From Maricaulis salignorans (GTDB taxonomy: Bacteria; Pseudomonadota; Alphaproteobacteria; Caulobacterales; Maricaulaceae): a stretch of DNA of 64,000 bases. A program made the translations under genes and the position numbers. Below are positions 17,806-27,649 of the stretch, piece after piece. The number at the start of each line of letters is the position of its first letter. The first letter of the stretch is position 1. The notes under the pieces were generated by a model. The model was not told where the DNA came from. It made no database searches and was given only the letters and a program-made list of their open reading frames with translations. Location of the stretch: assembly GCF_900103475.1 (NCBI RefSeq), contig NZ_FNHG01000018.1:1-64000 (forward strand). Reading direction: 5' to 3'.

Positions 17806-18473
17806 GCGTACGCCGTCTCGCCAAACAACAGCCGGACAGCTTCACCTTCAACGCGAAGAGCGAGAAGGAAATTGCGTTCTGGCTTGGGAAATATCCTGAA
17901 GCGCGCAAGGCTTCCGCCGTCATTCCCCTGCTCTGGATCGTCCAGAAGCAAGAGGGCTGGGTGTCTGAACCGGCCCTGCGCGTTGTCGCGGAACGGCTGG
18001 AAATGCCCTATATCCGCGTCTACGAAGTCGTCACCTTCTACACCATGTTCAACCTGGCTCCGGTCGGCGAACACCTGATCCAGGTCTGCGGCACGACGCC
18101 GTGCATGCTGCGTGGCTCGGAAGCGCTGATCAAGGTGTGCAAATCGCGCATTGGCGAAGCCGGCGAGATTTCCGGCGATGGCAAATTCACCTGGGTTGAA
18201 GTGGAATGCATGGGCGCCTGCGCCAATGGCCCGATGTTCCAGCTCGCCAACAAGGATGGCGATCATTACGTCGAAGACCTCGACGCGGCCAAGTTCGAGC
18301 AGATCCTCGATGATCTCGCCGCCGGCAAAGACATCAAATACGGCCCGCAGTCCGAGCGTAACGCCTCCGAGCCGCACGGCACCAAGGTGCTGACCGATCC
18401 GGCGCTGTATGACGGGTCGCGTGCCAAGAAGATCAAATTGCCCAATACCGGAAAAGCGGAGGCCAAATCATGA
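17802..18473 (+). CDS. nuoE: NADH-quinone oxidoreductase subunit E (2Fe-2S)
   Basis: This 223-aa 24-kDa-type subunit carries [2Fe-2S] cluster N1a next to NuoF. The ligands C96 and C101 (CGTTPC) and C136 and C140 (CMGAC) are present. It is about 50 residues longer than the E. coli protein. The extra C-terminal tail after about residue 180 is Lys-rich and ends KAEAKS, as in other alphaproteobacterial homologues. It overlaps both neighbours by four bases. Confidence 0.97.
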   Translation: MSVRRLAKQQPDSFTFNAKSEKEIAFWLGKYPEARKASAVIPLLWIVQKQEGWVSEPALRVVAERLEMPYIRVYEVVTFYTMFNLAPVGEHLIQVCGTTPCMLRGSEALIKVCKSRIGEAGEISGDGKFTWVEVECMGACANGPMFQLANKDGDHYVEDLDAAKFEQILDDLAAGKDIKYGPQSERNASEPHGTKVLTDPALYDGSRAKKIKLPNTGKAEAKS

Positions 18474-19780
18474 CCCAGCTTCTCCAGGACAAGGATCGCA
18501 TCTTCACCAATCTGTTCGGGCATCATGATGCCGGTCTCGAGGGTGCCAAACAGCGCGGCTGCTGGAATGGCACCAAGGAGATCCTTGAGCAGGGCCGTGA
18601 CTGGATCATCGACAATATGAAAGCCTCCGGCCTGCGCGGCCGTGGCGGCGCCGGTTTCCCGACCGGTCTGAAATGGTCCTTCATGCCGAAGGAAGTGGGC
18701 GCGCGCCCGCATTATCTCGTCGTCAATGCCGACGAATCCGAGCCGGGCACCTGCAAGGATCGCGAGATCATGCGCCATGATCCGCATCTGCTGATCGAAG
18801 GCTGTCTGATCGCCTCCTTCGCGATGCAGGCGCATGCCTGTTACATTTACCTGCGCGGTGAATACGTCACCGAGCGCCTGGCGCTCGAGCGCGCCGTCAA
18901 GGAGGCCTATGAGGCCAAGCTGATCGGCGACAAGAATATCCATGGCTGGCCGTTCCACGTCTATATCCATCACGGCGCCGGCGCCTATATCTGCGGCGAA
19001 GAGACAGCCCTGCTCGAAAGCCTGGAAGGCAAAAAAGGCCAGCCGCGCATGAAGCCGCCATTCCCGGCCAATGCCGGCCTCTATGGCTGCCCGACCACCG
19101 TCAATAATGTCGAATCCATTGCTGTCGCCGGCACAATCCTGCGCCGCGGCGCCGAATGGTTCGCCAGCTTCGGGCGCGAGCGCAATGTCGGCACCAAGAT
19201 CTTCTCGATCTCCGGCCATGTGAACAAGCCGTGCAATGTCGAAGAAGCGATGTCGATCCCGATGCGGGCCCTGATCGAGACCCATGCCGGCGGCGTGCGT
19301 GGCGGTTGGGACAATCTCAAGGCCGTCATCCCGGGCGGCTCCTCGGTCTCATTGCTGCCGAAACATATCTGCGACGACGTGCTGATGGATTTCGATGCCC
19401 TGCAGGCCCACAAGTCGGGCCTTGGCACCGCGGCCGTCATCGTGATGGACATGTCGACCGATGTCGTCAAAGCCATCGCGCGGATCTCTTACTTTTACCG
19501 CCATGAAAGCTGCGGCCAGTGCACGCCGTGCCGCGAAGGCACCGGCTGGATGTGGCGCGTGCTCGAACGCATGTCGCGCGGCGAATCTGAGATCTCCGAG
19601 ATCGACATGCTGCTCGACGTCGCCGGCCAGGTCGAAGGTCACACGATCTGCGCCCTGGGTGATGCGGCTGCCTGGCCGGTCCAGGGCCTGATCCGGCATT
19701 TCCGTGGCGAGATCGAGTCCCGCATCAATAATTATCGCGCCGGCAAGCCGGTGTTTGTTTCGCAAGTAGCGGCGGAGTAG
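18470..19780 (+). CDS. nuoF: NADH-quinone oxidoreductase subunit F (NADH/FMN)
   Basis: This 436-aa 51-kDa-type subunit oxidises NADH through FMN and holds [4Fe-4S] cluster N3. [10 protein letters not shown] (57-66) is the nucleotide-binding glycine loop. C348, C351 and C354 (CGQCTPC), with a later Cys in the TICALGDAA segment, ligate the cluster. In most bacteria nuoG follows at once. Here a small membrane-protein gene and a repeat element intervene before nuoG. Confidence 0.98.
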   Translation: MTQLLQDKDRIFTNLFGHHDAGLEGAKQRGCWNGTKEILEQGRDWIIDNMKASGLRGRGGAGFPTGLKWSFMPKEVGARPHYLVVNADESEPGTCKDREIMRHDPHLLIEGCLIASFAMQAHACYIYLRGEYVTERLALERAVKEAYEAKLIGDKNIHGWPFHVYIHHGAGAYICGEETALLESLEGKKGQPRMKPPFPANAGLYGCPTTVNNVESIAVAGTILRRGAEWFASFGRERNVGTKIFSISGHVNKPCNVEEAMSIPMRALIETHAGGVRGGWDNLKAVIPGGSSVSLLPKHICDDVLMDFDALQAHKSGLGTAAVIVMDMSTDVVKAIARISYFYRHESCGQCTPCREGTGWMWRVLERMSRGESEISEIDMLLDVAGQVEGHTICALGDAAAWPVQGLIRHFRGEIESRINNYRAGKPVFVSQVAAE

Positions 19781-19788
19781 GGCGGGCG

Positions 19789-20220
19789 GTGAGAACTTTC
19801 CTCACATATGTTCTGGCAGTCCTCGCGATGGTGACATTGATCATCTTGCTGCGCATGGGCACTGCGTATCTGACCCTGGGGGTTGCTGGCGGGTCGGGTG
19901 AGGCTTGGCTGGGCGCTGTCAATTCCGCTGTCATGCTGGTGGGGGTTATCTTCAGTGGTGCCTGGTTCGCGTCTGAGGTGCTGGTTAGAAGTGTCGGGTT
20001 GCAGGAAACGCCATTCAGCATGATCGCGCGGGCGGTCAGCATCGTCTTGGTCCTGGCCGTCGGGGTGGCGATTGGCCGGGCCGGGGGCTTTGCCCAGGGG
20101 CTGTCTGATCTCGCCACCAGTTTTGCTCGCGCGGTACCCTACCTGGTCGGCGCAGCCGCCTGGGGCACAGTTTTTTGGTTACGGGCGCCTAGGCCCCAAA
20201 CTGCAGGAGTCGCCGCATGA
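19789..20220 (+). CDS. Small four-helix membrane protein of unknown function within the nuo operon
   Basis: I do not recognise this 143-aa protein. It starts with GTG at 19789, with GGCGGG just upstream, eight bases after nuoF. Four hydrophobic helices are predicted at about 4-25, 42-66, 76-97 and 110-131, with almost no soluble part. It is not a known complex I subunit. Its tight spacing after nuoF implies co-transcription. Codon use is ordinary, so recent foreign origin is not indicated. A lineage-specific assembly or accessory factor and a passenger gene are both possible. Confidence 0.7.
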   Translation: MRTFLTYVLAVLAMVTLIILLRMGTAYLTLGVAGGSGEAWLGAVNSAVMLVGVIFSGAWFASEVLVRSVGLQETPFSMIARAVSIVLVLAVGVAIGRAGGFAQGLSDLATSFARAVPYLVGAAAWGTVFWLRAPRPQTAGVAA

Positions 20221-20245
20221 GCGCGATCCTGGCAGAAGGTTTTGT

Positions 20246-20357
20246 CCTCCTCCATGCATGGGGGAGGTGCCCCGAAGGGGCGGAGGGGGGGCTTGGCGCC
20301 CACCTCTCTTGCCCCCTCCGACCGCTACGCGGCCACCTCCCCCATAAATGGGTGAGG
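20246..20357. repeat. Palindromic intergenic repeat (BIME-like) between the accessory gene and nuoG
   Basis: Two inverted arms, at about 20246-20289 and 20311-20357, share CCCCCTCCG, an inner small hairpin (CCCCTTCGGGG on one side, CCGCTACGCGG on the other) and CACCTCCCCCAT-ATGG. Together they make a large imperfect cruciform or RNA hairpin inside the transcribed operon. Paired repeats of this GGAGGTG/CACCTCC type are scattered in many alphaproteobacterial genomes. It ends about 38 bases before the nuoG start. Confidence 0.75.
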
Positions 20358-20395
20358 AAAGAGGCCATGTCCGTTTTCTCCGGAGAGCACACATC

Positions 20396-22489
20396 ATGAG
20401 CGAAGATCTCCGCAAAATCATTATCGACGGCCAGGAAATCGAGGTTCCGACTTCCTACACGCTGTTGCAGGCCGCCGAGACTGCCGGGCGCGAAATTCCG
20501 CGTTTCTGCTATCACGAGCGCCTGTCGGTGGCCGGCAATTGCCGCATGTGTCTGGTCGAGCTGGTGGGGGCACCCAAACCGGCGGCCTCTTGCGCCATGC
20601 AGGTCAAGGATATGCGCGGCGGGCCGAATGGTGAGCCGCCGGCGATGAATACGCTGTCGCCGATGGTCAAGAAGGCGCGCGAAGGGGTGATGGAGTTTTT
20701 GCTCATCAACCACCCGCTCGATTGCCCGATCTGCGACCAGGGCGGCGAATGCGACCTGCAGGACCAGTCGATTGCCTATGGCCGTACCGGTTCGCGCTTC
20801 CCTGAAAACAAGCGCGCCGTCGAAGACAAATATATGGGTCCGATCGTCGCCACCGAGATGACGCGCTGCATCCAGTGCACGCGCTGCGTCCGCTTCGTCA
20901 CCGAGATCGCCGGCGTGCCGGAAATCGGCATGATCGGCCGCGGTGAAGATGCCGAGATCACCACCTATCTGGAAAAGTCCATCACCTCGGAACTCTCCGG
21001 CAATGTGATCGATCTTTGCCCGGTCGGCGCGCTGACCTCCAAGCCTTACGCCTTCAACGCCCGCCCGTGGGAGCTGGAAAAGACCGAAACCATCGATGTG
21101 ATGGATGCGGTCGGCTCGAATATTCGCGTCGATGCGCGCGGACCTGCGGTTTTGCGGATTCTCCCGCGCGTCCATGAGGGCGTGAATGAGGAATGGATTT
21201 CCGACAAGACGCGCTACGCCTGGGAAGGCCTCGGCCGCCAGCGTCTCGACAAGCCTTACGTCCGCGAAGCCGGCAAGCTGCGCGCCATCGCCTGGCCTGA
21301 AGCGCTGAAGATTGCTGCCGGCAAACTCTCCGGTGATGCCTCGAAAATCGGCGCCATTGCCGGTGATCTGTGCTCGGTCGAGGAAATGAAGGCCGCCAAG
21401 GACCTGTTCGATGCGCTTGGCGTCGTCTCCTATGATTGCCGCCAGGATGGCTCCAAGTTGAATTCGGGCAATCGCCAGGATTATCTCTTCAACACCACGA
21501 TTGCCGGTATCGAAGAAGCCGATGCCATCCTCATCATCGGTGCCAATCCGCGCACCGAAGCAACGATGATCAATGCGCGCATCCGCAAGACCTGGCTCAA
21601 TAATGACACCCAGGTGGGCCTGATCGGCGCGCCCGTCGATCTGACCTATCCCTATGAGCATGTCGGCACGTCTGCCGCCGATCTGGCGGGCCTGAAGAAG
21701 AAGCGCTCCGGCTTCATCAAGACGCTGAAAGACGCCAAGCGTCCGATGATCATTCTCGGTTCGGCCGCCCTGGCCGGCGCCGATGGCGAGCAGGTCCTGC
21801 GCGCCGCCGGTGAACTGGCCGCAGCGGTCGGTGCGGTGAGCGCTGACTGGAATGGTTTCAACGTCCTGCACACGGCGGCCAGCCGCGTCGGCGGTCTCGA
21901 TCTCGGCTTCGTGCCGGGGACAGGCGGGCATGACGTTGCCGGCCTGCAATCGGCGAGCATGGACACCATCGTGCTGATGGGCGCCGACGAGCTCGACATG
22001 GCCAGCTTCGGCAAGGCCTTCGTGATCTATATCGGCAGCCATGGTGATGCCGGCGCCCACCGCGCCGATTTGATCCTGCCCGGCGCCGCCTGGACCGAAC
22101 AGGACGGGATTTTCGTCAATACCGAGGGCCGGGTTCAGCTCGCCTCGCGTGCCGTCTTCCCGAAAGGCGATGCGAAAGAGAACTGGGCGATTTTCCGCGC
22201 CCTGTCCGAGCACCTCGGCAAGACCTTGCCGTATGACAATCTGGCGCAATTGCGCCGTCAATTGTTCGCCAGCCACGCCGTTTTCGCCGGGATTGATTAT
22301 GCCCCGGGTAGCGATGACGCCGCCGAATTCGACGTCGCCAAGATTGGCGCGGCTGGCGATGTCGCCGATAGCGATTTCGGTGTCGCGGTGACGAATTTCT
22401 ACTTTACCAACCCGATCGTGCGGGCCTCGAAGACGCTGGCGGAATGCTCCGCCATCGCCGCCGGGCCAGCCCAGGCTGCGGCGGAATGA
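20396..22489 (+). CDS. nuoG: NADH-quinone oxidoreductase subunit G
   Basis: This 697-aa 75-kDa-type subunit carries three clusters. [2Fe-2S] N1b: C38, C49, C52, C66. [4Fe-4S] N5: H106, C110, C113, C119. [4Fe-4S] N4: C158, C161, C164, C208. A degenerate molybdopterin-oxidoreductase domain follows. The start at 20396 was chosen because CGGAGAG lies nine bases upstream and the protein then begins like its homologues; an in-frame start at 20348 lies in the repeat. It ends where the exported GlcG-like gene begins. Confidence 0.97.
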   Translation: MSEDLRKIIIDGQEIEVPTSYTLLQAAETAGREIPRFCYHERLSVAGNCRMCLVELVGAPKPAASCAMQVKDMRGGPNGEPPAMNTLSPMVKKAREGVMEFLLINHPLDCPICDQGGECDLQDQSIAYGRTGSRFPENKRAVEDKYMGPIVATEMTRCIQCTRCVRFVTEIAGVPEIGMIGRGEDAEITTYLEKSITSELSGNVIDLCPVGALTSKPYAFNARPWELEKTETIDVMDAVGSNIRVDARGPAVLRILPRVHEGVNEEWISDKTRYAWEGLGRQRLDKPYVREAGKLRAIAWPEALKIAAGKLSGDASKIGAIAGDLCSVEEMKAAKDLFDALGVVSYDCRQDGSKLNSGNRQDYLFNTTIAGIEEADAILIIGANPRTEATMINARIRKTWLNNDTQVGLIGAPVDLTYPYEHVGTSAADLAGLKKKRSGFIKTLKDAKRPMIILGSAALAGADGEQVLRAAGELAAAVGAVSADWNGFNVLHTAASRVGGLDLGFVPGTGGHDVAGLQSASMDTIVLMGADELDMASFGKAFVIYIGSHGDAGAHRADLILPGAAWTEQDGIFVNTEGRVQLASRAVFPKGDAKENWAIFRALSEHLGKTLPYDNLAQLRRQLFASHAVFAGIDYAPGSDDAAEFDVAKIGAAGDVADSDFGVAVTNFYFTNPIVRASKTLAECSAIAAGPAQAAAE

Positions 22490-22500
22490 GGATGGGGCTG

Positions 22501-23007
22501 ATGATGAATTCTCGTACCGCTATCCTCGGTTTCCTGGCAGTGGCCGGGCTCGCCTTGACGGCGCCGCTGGCCCACGCCCAGACCCCGCGCGCCACGCTTG
22601 ATGCCAGCACCGCCGGCACCATCATCGCGGCGTGCGAAGCCTATGCCGATGAGCACGCGCTGAAACTGACCATCGCGGTGTTCGATGAGGGCGCCAATCT
22701 GCAAGCCCTGTCGCGCATGGATGGCGCCATTCTCGCCTCGCTGGAGATTGCCCAGTGGAAGGGCCGCACCGCTGCGAATCTGGGCCAACTGACCGGTGGC
22801 CTGGGTGCAGCGGCACAGGACCGGCCCGAGATTTATCATGTGCCCGGATTGGCGACGCTGCAGGGCGGCGTCCCGATCCGCACGGCCGCCGGCGAACTGA
22901 TCGGCGGCGTTGGCGCTTCCGGGGCCAGCTCGGCGGATGACGAAGCATGCGCGATGGCCGGCATTATGGCGGCTGGTTTGACCTATCAGCGGGCCGGGGC
23001 GGAGTAG
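22501..23007 (+). CDS. Exported GlcG/HbpS-like (DUF336) protein within the nuo operon
   Basis: This 168-aa protein has a signal peptide ending APLAHA (cleavage near residue 26), so it is periplasmic. The mature part matches the GlcG/HbpS/DUF336 fold: the segment [18 protein letters not shown], then helices and the glycine-rich [23 protein letters not shown], which closes the family domain. Some relatives bind haem or are linked to glycolate or propanediol metabolism, but no precise role is implied. Starts at 22486 (overlapping the nuoG stop), 22501 and 22504 are possible; GGATGGGG favours the last two. It lies between nuoG and nuoH, four bases before nuoH. Confidence 0.8.
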   Translation: MMNSRTAILGFLAVAGLALTAPLAHAQTPRATLDASTAGTIIAACEAYADEHALKLTIAVFDEGANLQALSRMDGAILASLEIAQWKGRTAANLGQLTGGLGAAAQDRPEIYHVPGLATLQGGVPIRTAAGELIGGVGASGASSADDEACAMAGIMAAGLTYQRAGAE

Positions 23008-23011
23008 AGGC

Positions 23012-24091
23012 ATGGCAGACTTCATCACTCAATTCGGCATTTGGGGCGGGCTCGGCATGGCCGTGCTGCAGATCCTCGGCTTCACCATTGTCTTGCTGAT
23101 CGCGCTGGCCTTCCTGCTGCTGATGGACCGCAAGGTCTGGGCCGCGGTGCAGATGCGCAAGGGCCCCAATGTGGTTGGCGCTTTCGGCCTGCTGCAATCC
23201 TTCGCGGATTTCTTCAAATTCGTGTTCAAGGAAATCGTCATTCCGGCCGGCGTTGATCGCCCGCTCTATATTCTCGCACCGCTGCTGACCCTGGTTCTGG
23301 CCTTTGCCACCTGGGCCGTGGTGCCGGTGGCACCGGGCTGGGTGATCTCGGACCTCAATGTCGGCCTGCTCTACCTGTTCGCGATGTCCTCGCTGGGTGT
23401 CTACGGCATCATTATCGGCGGCTGGGCCTCCAACTCGAAATTCCCTTTCCTGGCGGCGCTGCGTTCAGCGGCCCAGATGGTCTCCTATGAAGTCTCGATC
23501 GGCTTTGTCATCGTCACCGTGCTGCTGTTTGCCGGTTCGATGAATCTGACCGTCATCGTCGAGGCCCAGTCGGGCGGCTTCTGGAACTGGAATGTGCTCG
23601 CCGGCCGCGCCCTGTTTGAAGATGGCTGGCCGATGTTCCTGGTGATGATCCCGATGACGGTGATCTTCTTCATCTCGGCCCTGGCCGAGACCAACCGTCC
23701 GCCCTTCGATCTGGCGGAAGCGGAATCGGAACTCGTCGCCGGTTATCAGACCGAATATTCCTCGACGCCCTATCTGCTGTTCATGATCGGCGAATATCTC
23801 AACATCGTCCTGATGTGTGCGATGACGACGATCCTGTTCTTTGGTGGCTGGAATTCACCGATCGAGCTGGACACCACTGCCTGGCCATACCTGGCCTCGC
23901 ATCTGTGGTACTTCTTCTGGTTCGCGATCAAGGTCGTCTTCTTCTTCTTCATGTTCGCCATGGTGAAGGCTCTCGTGCCACGCTATCGCTATGACCAGCT
24001 GATGCGTCTGGGCTGGAAGATCTTCCTGCCGACCTCGCTGGCCGCGGTCGCACTGGTCGGCGCCTACATCGTTTTCGGGGCACAGGGATAA
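23012..24091 (+). CDS. nuoH: NADH-quinone oxidoreductase subunit H
   Basis: This 359-aa membrane subunit (ND1) connects the peripheral and membrane arms and forms the entry of the quinone chamber. About eight transmembrane helices are seen. The conserved [19 protein letters not shown] loop (about 34-52) and the acidic [21 protein letters not shown] loop (about 228-248) of ND1 are intact. AGG lies upstream of the start. Confidence 0.98.
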   Translation: MADFITQFGIWGGLGMAVLQILGFTIVLLIALAFLLLMDRKVWAAVQMRKGPNVVGAFGLLQSFADFFKFVFKEIVIPAGVDRPLYILAPLLTLVLAFATWAVVPVAPGWVISDLNVGLLYLFAMSSLGVYGIIIGGWASNSKFPFLAALRSAAQMVSYEVSIGFVIVTVLLFAGSMNLTVIVEAQSGGFWNWNVLAGRALFEDGWPMFLVMIPMTVIFFISALAETNRPPFDLAEAESELVAGYQTEYSSTPYLLFMIGEYLNIVLMCAMTTILFFGGWNSPIELDTTAWPYLASHLWYFFWFAIKVVFFFFMFAMVKALVPRYRYDQLMRLGWKIFLPTSLAAVALVGAYIVFGAQG

Positions 24092-24096
24092 TCGTC

Positions 24097-24585
24097 ATGG
24101 GACGTATTGAACAAACCATTCGCGGTGCCTTGTTGATGGACTTCTGGTCCGCCTTCGGGCTTGGCATGAAGTATTTCTTCGCCAAGAAAGCGACGCTGAA
24201 CTACCCCTTCGAGAAAGGGCCGCTCAGCCCGCGTTTCCGGGGTCAGCACGCGCTGCGCCGCTACGCCAATGGCGAAGAGCGTTGCATCGCCTGCAAGCTG
24301 TGCGAAGCGATCTGCCCGGCCCAGGCCATCACGATCGAAGCCGAACCGCGCGAGGACGGCTCACGCCGCACCACGCGCTATGACATCGACATGACCAAGT
24401 GCATCTATTGCGGCTATTGCCAGGAAGCCTGCCCGGTCGACGCCATCGTCGAAGGGCCGAATTTCGAATTTGCCGTCGAGACGCGCGAAGAACTCTATTA
24501 CGACAAGGCAAAACTGCTCGCGAACGGCGATCGCTGGGAACGGGAAATTGCCAAGAATCTGGAACTCGACGCGCCGTATCGCTGA
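24097..24585 (+). CDS. nuoI: NADH-quinone oxidoreductase subunit I (two 4Fe-4S)
   Basis: This 162-aa TYKY-type ferredoxin subunit carries clusters N6a and N6b. Both motifs are complete: C63, C66, C69, C73 ([11 protein letters not shown]) and C102, C105, C108, C112 ([11 protein letters not shown]). An N-terminal amphipathic helix anchors it to the membrane arm. It follows nuoH by five bases. Confidence 0.98.
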   Translation: MGRIEQTIRGALLMDFWSAFGLGMKYFFAKKATLNYPFEKGPLSPRFRGQHALRRYANGEERCIACKLCEAICPAQAITIEAEPREDGSRRTTRYDIDMTKCIYCGYCQEACPVDAIVEGPNFEFAVETREELYYDKAKLLANGDRWEREIAKNLELDAPYR

Positions 24586-24627
24586 TACGGCCGTTATCTG
24601 AGAAGCAAGAGAACGGAAGAGGGCATC

Positions 24628-25239
24628 ATGCTCGCAACACTGGCCTTCTGGGCCTTTTCCGGAGTGCTGATAGCGTCGGCCTTTATGGTCGTCATCGCGC
24701 GCAATCCGGTCAGGTCGGTTTTGTTCCTGATCCTCGCCTTCTTCTCGGCGGCGGGCCTGTTTGTCCTGCTTGGCGCGGAATTCCTCGCCATGCTGCTGAT
24801 CGTTGTCTATGTCGGCGCGGTCGCGGTCTTGTTCCTGTTCGTGGTGATGATGCTCGACGTCAATTTCACCGAGCTGAAACAGGGCTTTTTGAGCTATCTC
24901 CCGCTCGGCGCCATCGTCGCGCTGATCCTCGCGGGCGAGCTGGTGATGATCGCGATGACCTGGCAGACCTCGCCGCAAGCCGAGGCGCTGCGCGCCGCGG
25001 CGACGCCGGAAGGGATGTCCAATCTCGAGGCGCTCGGTCTCATTCTCTACAATGATTACATATACTTCTTCCAGACTTCCGGTCTGGTTCTGCTGGTTGC
25101 CATGATCGGCGCCATCGTGCTGACCCTGCGTCACAAGTCCGGCGTCAAGCGCCAGAGCGTGACGGCCCAGGTCGGCCGCCGGCGCGAGGAAGCCATCGAG
25201 ATGCTCGACATCAAACCAGGACAGGGGATTGGCGAATGA
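24628..25239 (+). CDS. nuoJ: NADH-quinone oxidoreductase subunit J
   Basis: This 203-aa ND6-type membrane subunit has five helices. The first four lie within about residues 3-110 and the last at about 145-170. The conserved [18 protein letters not shown] segment (about 60-77) contains the pi-bulge helix important for coupling. The C-terminal tail after helix five is charged and soluble. Its stop overlaps the nuoK start by four bases. Confidence 0.96.
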   Translation: MLATLAFWAFSGVLIASAFMVVIARNPVRSVLFLILAFFSAAGLFVLLGAEFLAMLLIVVYVGAVAVLFLFVVMMLDVNFTELKQGFLSYLPLGAIVALILAGELVMIAMTWQTSPQAEALRAAATPEGMSNLEALGLILYNDYIYFFQTSGLVLLVAMIGAIVLTLRHKSGVKRQSVTAQVGRRREEAIEMLDIKPGQGIGE

Positions 25240-25547
25240 TCGATATCGGTCTGGGACATTATCTCGCCGTTGCGGCGATCCTGTTCACGATTGGCGTGTT
25301 CGGGATTTTCGTGAACCGCAAGAACGTCATCATCCTGTTGATGTCGGTCGAGCTGATCCTGCTCTCGGTGAATGTGAACCTGGTGGCATTCTCCAGCTTT
25401 CTCGGCGATCTGGCCGGGCAGGTCTTTGCCCTGTTCGTGTTGACCGTCGCCGCCGCCGAGGCCGCCGTCGGTCTCGCCATTCTCGTCGTCTACTTCCGCA
25501 ACCGGGGTGATATCTCGGTTGAGGGCGCCAATCTGATGAAGGGCTAA
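25236..25547 (+). CDS. nuoK: NADH-quinone oxidoreductase subunit K
   Basis: This 103-aa ND4L-type subunit has three transmembrane helices. The membrane-embedded Glu in [10 protein letters not shown] (about residue 36) and another in the [11 protein letters not shown] helix (about 70) are part of the proton path between the quinone site and the antiporter subunits. It overlaps nuoJ and is followed by nuoL after seven bases. Confidence 0.97.
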   Translation: MIDIGLGHYLAVAAILFTIGVFGIFVNRKNVIILLMSVELILLSVNVNLVAFSSFLGDLAGQVFALFVLTVAAAEAAVGLAILVVYFRNRGDISVEGANLMKG

Positions 25548-25554
25548 GGGGATT

Positions 25555-27648
25555 ATGGCAGTTCTCATCGTCTTCGGTCCGCTGTTTGCCGCTGCCTTCG
25601 CAGGCCTGTTCGGCAATTTCATCGGTCACCGCGTCGCCCAGATCGTTACCACCGGCTTTGTCGTGGTGTCGGCCCTGTTGTCGATCGTGAATTTCTTTGA
25701 CGTCGCCTATGGCGGCAATAGCCAGACCATTCACCTGGCGACCTGGATGTCGGTCGGCACTTTCGATGTCAGCTGGGCGATCAAGCTCGACACATTGTCA
25801 TCGGTGATGCTGGTCGTGGTCACCAGCGTTGCCTCGCTGGTCCATATCTATTCCTGGGGCTATATGGCGAACGACCCGCACCGGTCGCGCTTCTTCGCCT
25901 ATCTCTCGCTCTTCACCTTCGCCATGCTGGCGCTGGTGACGGCCGACAATTTCCTCCAGCTCTTCTTCGGCTGGGAAGGCGTTGGTCTGGCCTCCTATCT
26001 GCTGATCGGTTTCTGGTACAAGAAGAAGTCCGCCAATGACGCCGCGATCAAGGCCTTCGTGACCAACCGGGTTGGCGATTTCGGCTTTGCCATCGGCATT
26101 ATGGCGCTCTTCCTGGTGTTCGGCTCGGTCAGCTTCAATGACGTCTTCGCCCAGGTCGGCGATCACACCGCGACGACGCTCGCCTTTGCTGGCATGGATA
26201 TTCCGGCGATCGAACTGATTGCCATCCTGCTGTTTGTCGGCGCGATGGGTAAATCGGCGCAATTCTTCCTGCATGTCTGGCTGCCTGACGCGATGGAGGG
26301 GCCAACGCCGGTCTCCGCCCTGATCCACGCCGCCACCATGGTCACCGCCGGGGTTTTCCTGGTCTGCCGCTGTTTCCCGATTTTCGAACTGGCGCCGAAT
26401 GCCTCCGCCTTCATCACCGTGATCGGGGCGCTGACGGCTTTCTTCGCGGCGACCGTCGGTCTGGCCCAGAATGATATCAAGCGCGTCATCGCCTATTCGA
26501 CCTGTTCCCAGCTGGGCTACATGTTCTTCGCCGCCGGTCTCGGCCTCTACGGCGCGGCGATGTTCCACCTGTTCACGCACGCCTTCTTCAAGGCCTTGCT
26601 CTTCCTTGGATCCGGTTCGGTTATCCATGGTCTGCATGACGAGCAGGACATGCGAAAAATGGGCGGGCTCTACAAGATGATGCCGGCCACCTGGATCATG
26701 ATGCTGATCGGTACGATTGCCCTGACCGGCGTCGGCCTGCCCTTCGCGGCGCTCGGCCTCGGTGTCCTGCCGGATCTCGGCTTTGCCGGCTTCTTCTCCA
26801 AGGATGCGATCATTGAAGGGGCCTATATGGCCGGCCAGCAGGGCATTGCCTTCGGCAATCTGGCTTTCTGGGTCGGTGTCATCGCGGCGCTTCTGACCAG
26901 CTTCTACTCCTGGCGCCTGATCTTCATGACGTTCAACGGCACCTTCCGGGGTGACAAGCACACCTTCGATCACGCCCATGATCCGCCATGGTCGATGATG
27001 GGCGCGCTCGTCGTGCTCGCCATCGGTGCGATCTTCGCCGGCGGTCTGATGAAGAATGATTTCATCGGCGGCAATTCGGCGCATTTCTGGAATGAAAGCC
27101 TGCCGGGAGCCGTTCACGGACCGGCTGTGGCCGGCGGTGATGCCGACAGTCATGGCGAAGTGGTGGCTCATGGCGAGCCTGCGGCACACGAACAGCCAGA
27201 CAATGGCCATGCTGCGGCAGACGAGGGCGAGGCTCACGCGACAGGCGAACATCCGCCCGTCTGGGTCATCCTGGCGCCATTCGTCGTCACCCTGATCGGC
27301 TTCCTCGCCGCGATCTACGCCTATCTGATCAATGTCGGCATGGGCGCCCGGATTGCCGCGCGCGGCGGTCCGATCCACTCGCTTCTCTACAATAAATGGT
27401 ATGTCGACGAGATTTACCATTTCATATTCGTGAGGGGCGCCAAGGGGTTGGGCGATGTCTTCTGGAAGTTCTTCGATGTGCGCATCATTGACGGCTTCGG
27501 CCCGAACGGGGTGGCTGGCATGACCTTCGCCGCCGCCAAACGCATCGCGAAGGCCCAGTCGGGATATGTCTATCACTATGCATTCGTGATGCTGATCGGC
27601 GTTCTGGGGCTGACCCTCTGGATTCTCGCCGGCGCAGGAGGCCAATAG
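25555..27648 (+). CDS. nuoL: NADH-quinone oxidoreductase subunit L, with His-rich loop
   Basis: This 697-aa ND5-type proton-pumping subunit is the distal end of the membrane arm. The antiporter core includes [17 protein letters not shown], the [21 protein letters not shown] helix and the long lateral helix near the C-terminus. Between about residues 515 and 568 there is a hydrophilic insert rich in His, Ala, Asp, Glu and Gly, with about eleven His. Family members have a variable loop here, but this one looks unusually His-dense. The end of the protein is normal. Confidence 0.97.
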   Translation: MAVLIVFGPLFAAAFAGLFGNFIGHRVAQIVTTGFVVVSALLSIVNFFDVAYGGNSQTIHLATWMSVGTFDVSWAIKLDTLSSVMLVVVTSVASLVHIYSWGYMANDPHRSRFFAYLSLFTFAMLALVTADNFLQLFFGWEGVGLASYLLIGFWYKKKSANDAAIKAFVTNRVGDFGFAIGIMALFLVFGSVSFNDVFAQVGDHTATTLAFAGMDIPAIELIAILLFVGAMGKSAQFFLHVWLPDAMEGPTPVSALIHAATMVTAGVFLVCRCFPIFELAPNASAFITVIGALTAFFAATVGLAQNDIKRVIAYSTCSQLGYMFFAAGLGLYGAAMFHLFTHAFFKALLFLGSGSVIHGLHDEQDMRKMGGLYKMMPATWIMMLIGTIALTGVGLPFAALGLGVLPDLGFAGFFSKDAIIEGAYMAGQQGIAFGNLAFWVGVIAALLTSFYSWRLIFMTFNGTFRGDKHTFDHAHDPPWSMMGALVVLAIGAIFAGGLMKNDFIGGNSAHFWNESLPGAVHGPAVAGGDADSHGEVVAHGEPAAHEQPDNGHAAADEGEAHATGEHPPVWVILAPFVVTLIGFLAAIYAYLINVGMGARIAARGGPIHSLLYNKWYVDEIYHFIFVRGAKGLGDVFWKFFDVRIIDGFGPNGVAGMTFAAAKRIAKAQSGYVYHYAFVMLIGVLGLTLWILAGAGGQ

Positions 27649-27649
27649 C

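Noticed and set aside
20217-20399. 60-codon frame starting at the stop of the small membrane protein
   Set aside because: Most of it is translated palindromic repeat and it ends inside the nuoG start; no coding character.
20189-22276. 695-codon minus-strand frame opposite nuoG
   Set aside because: Antisense shadow of nuoG; no motif and no plausible start.
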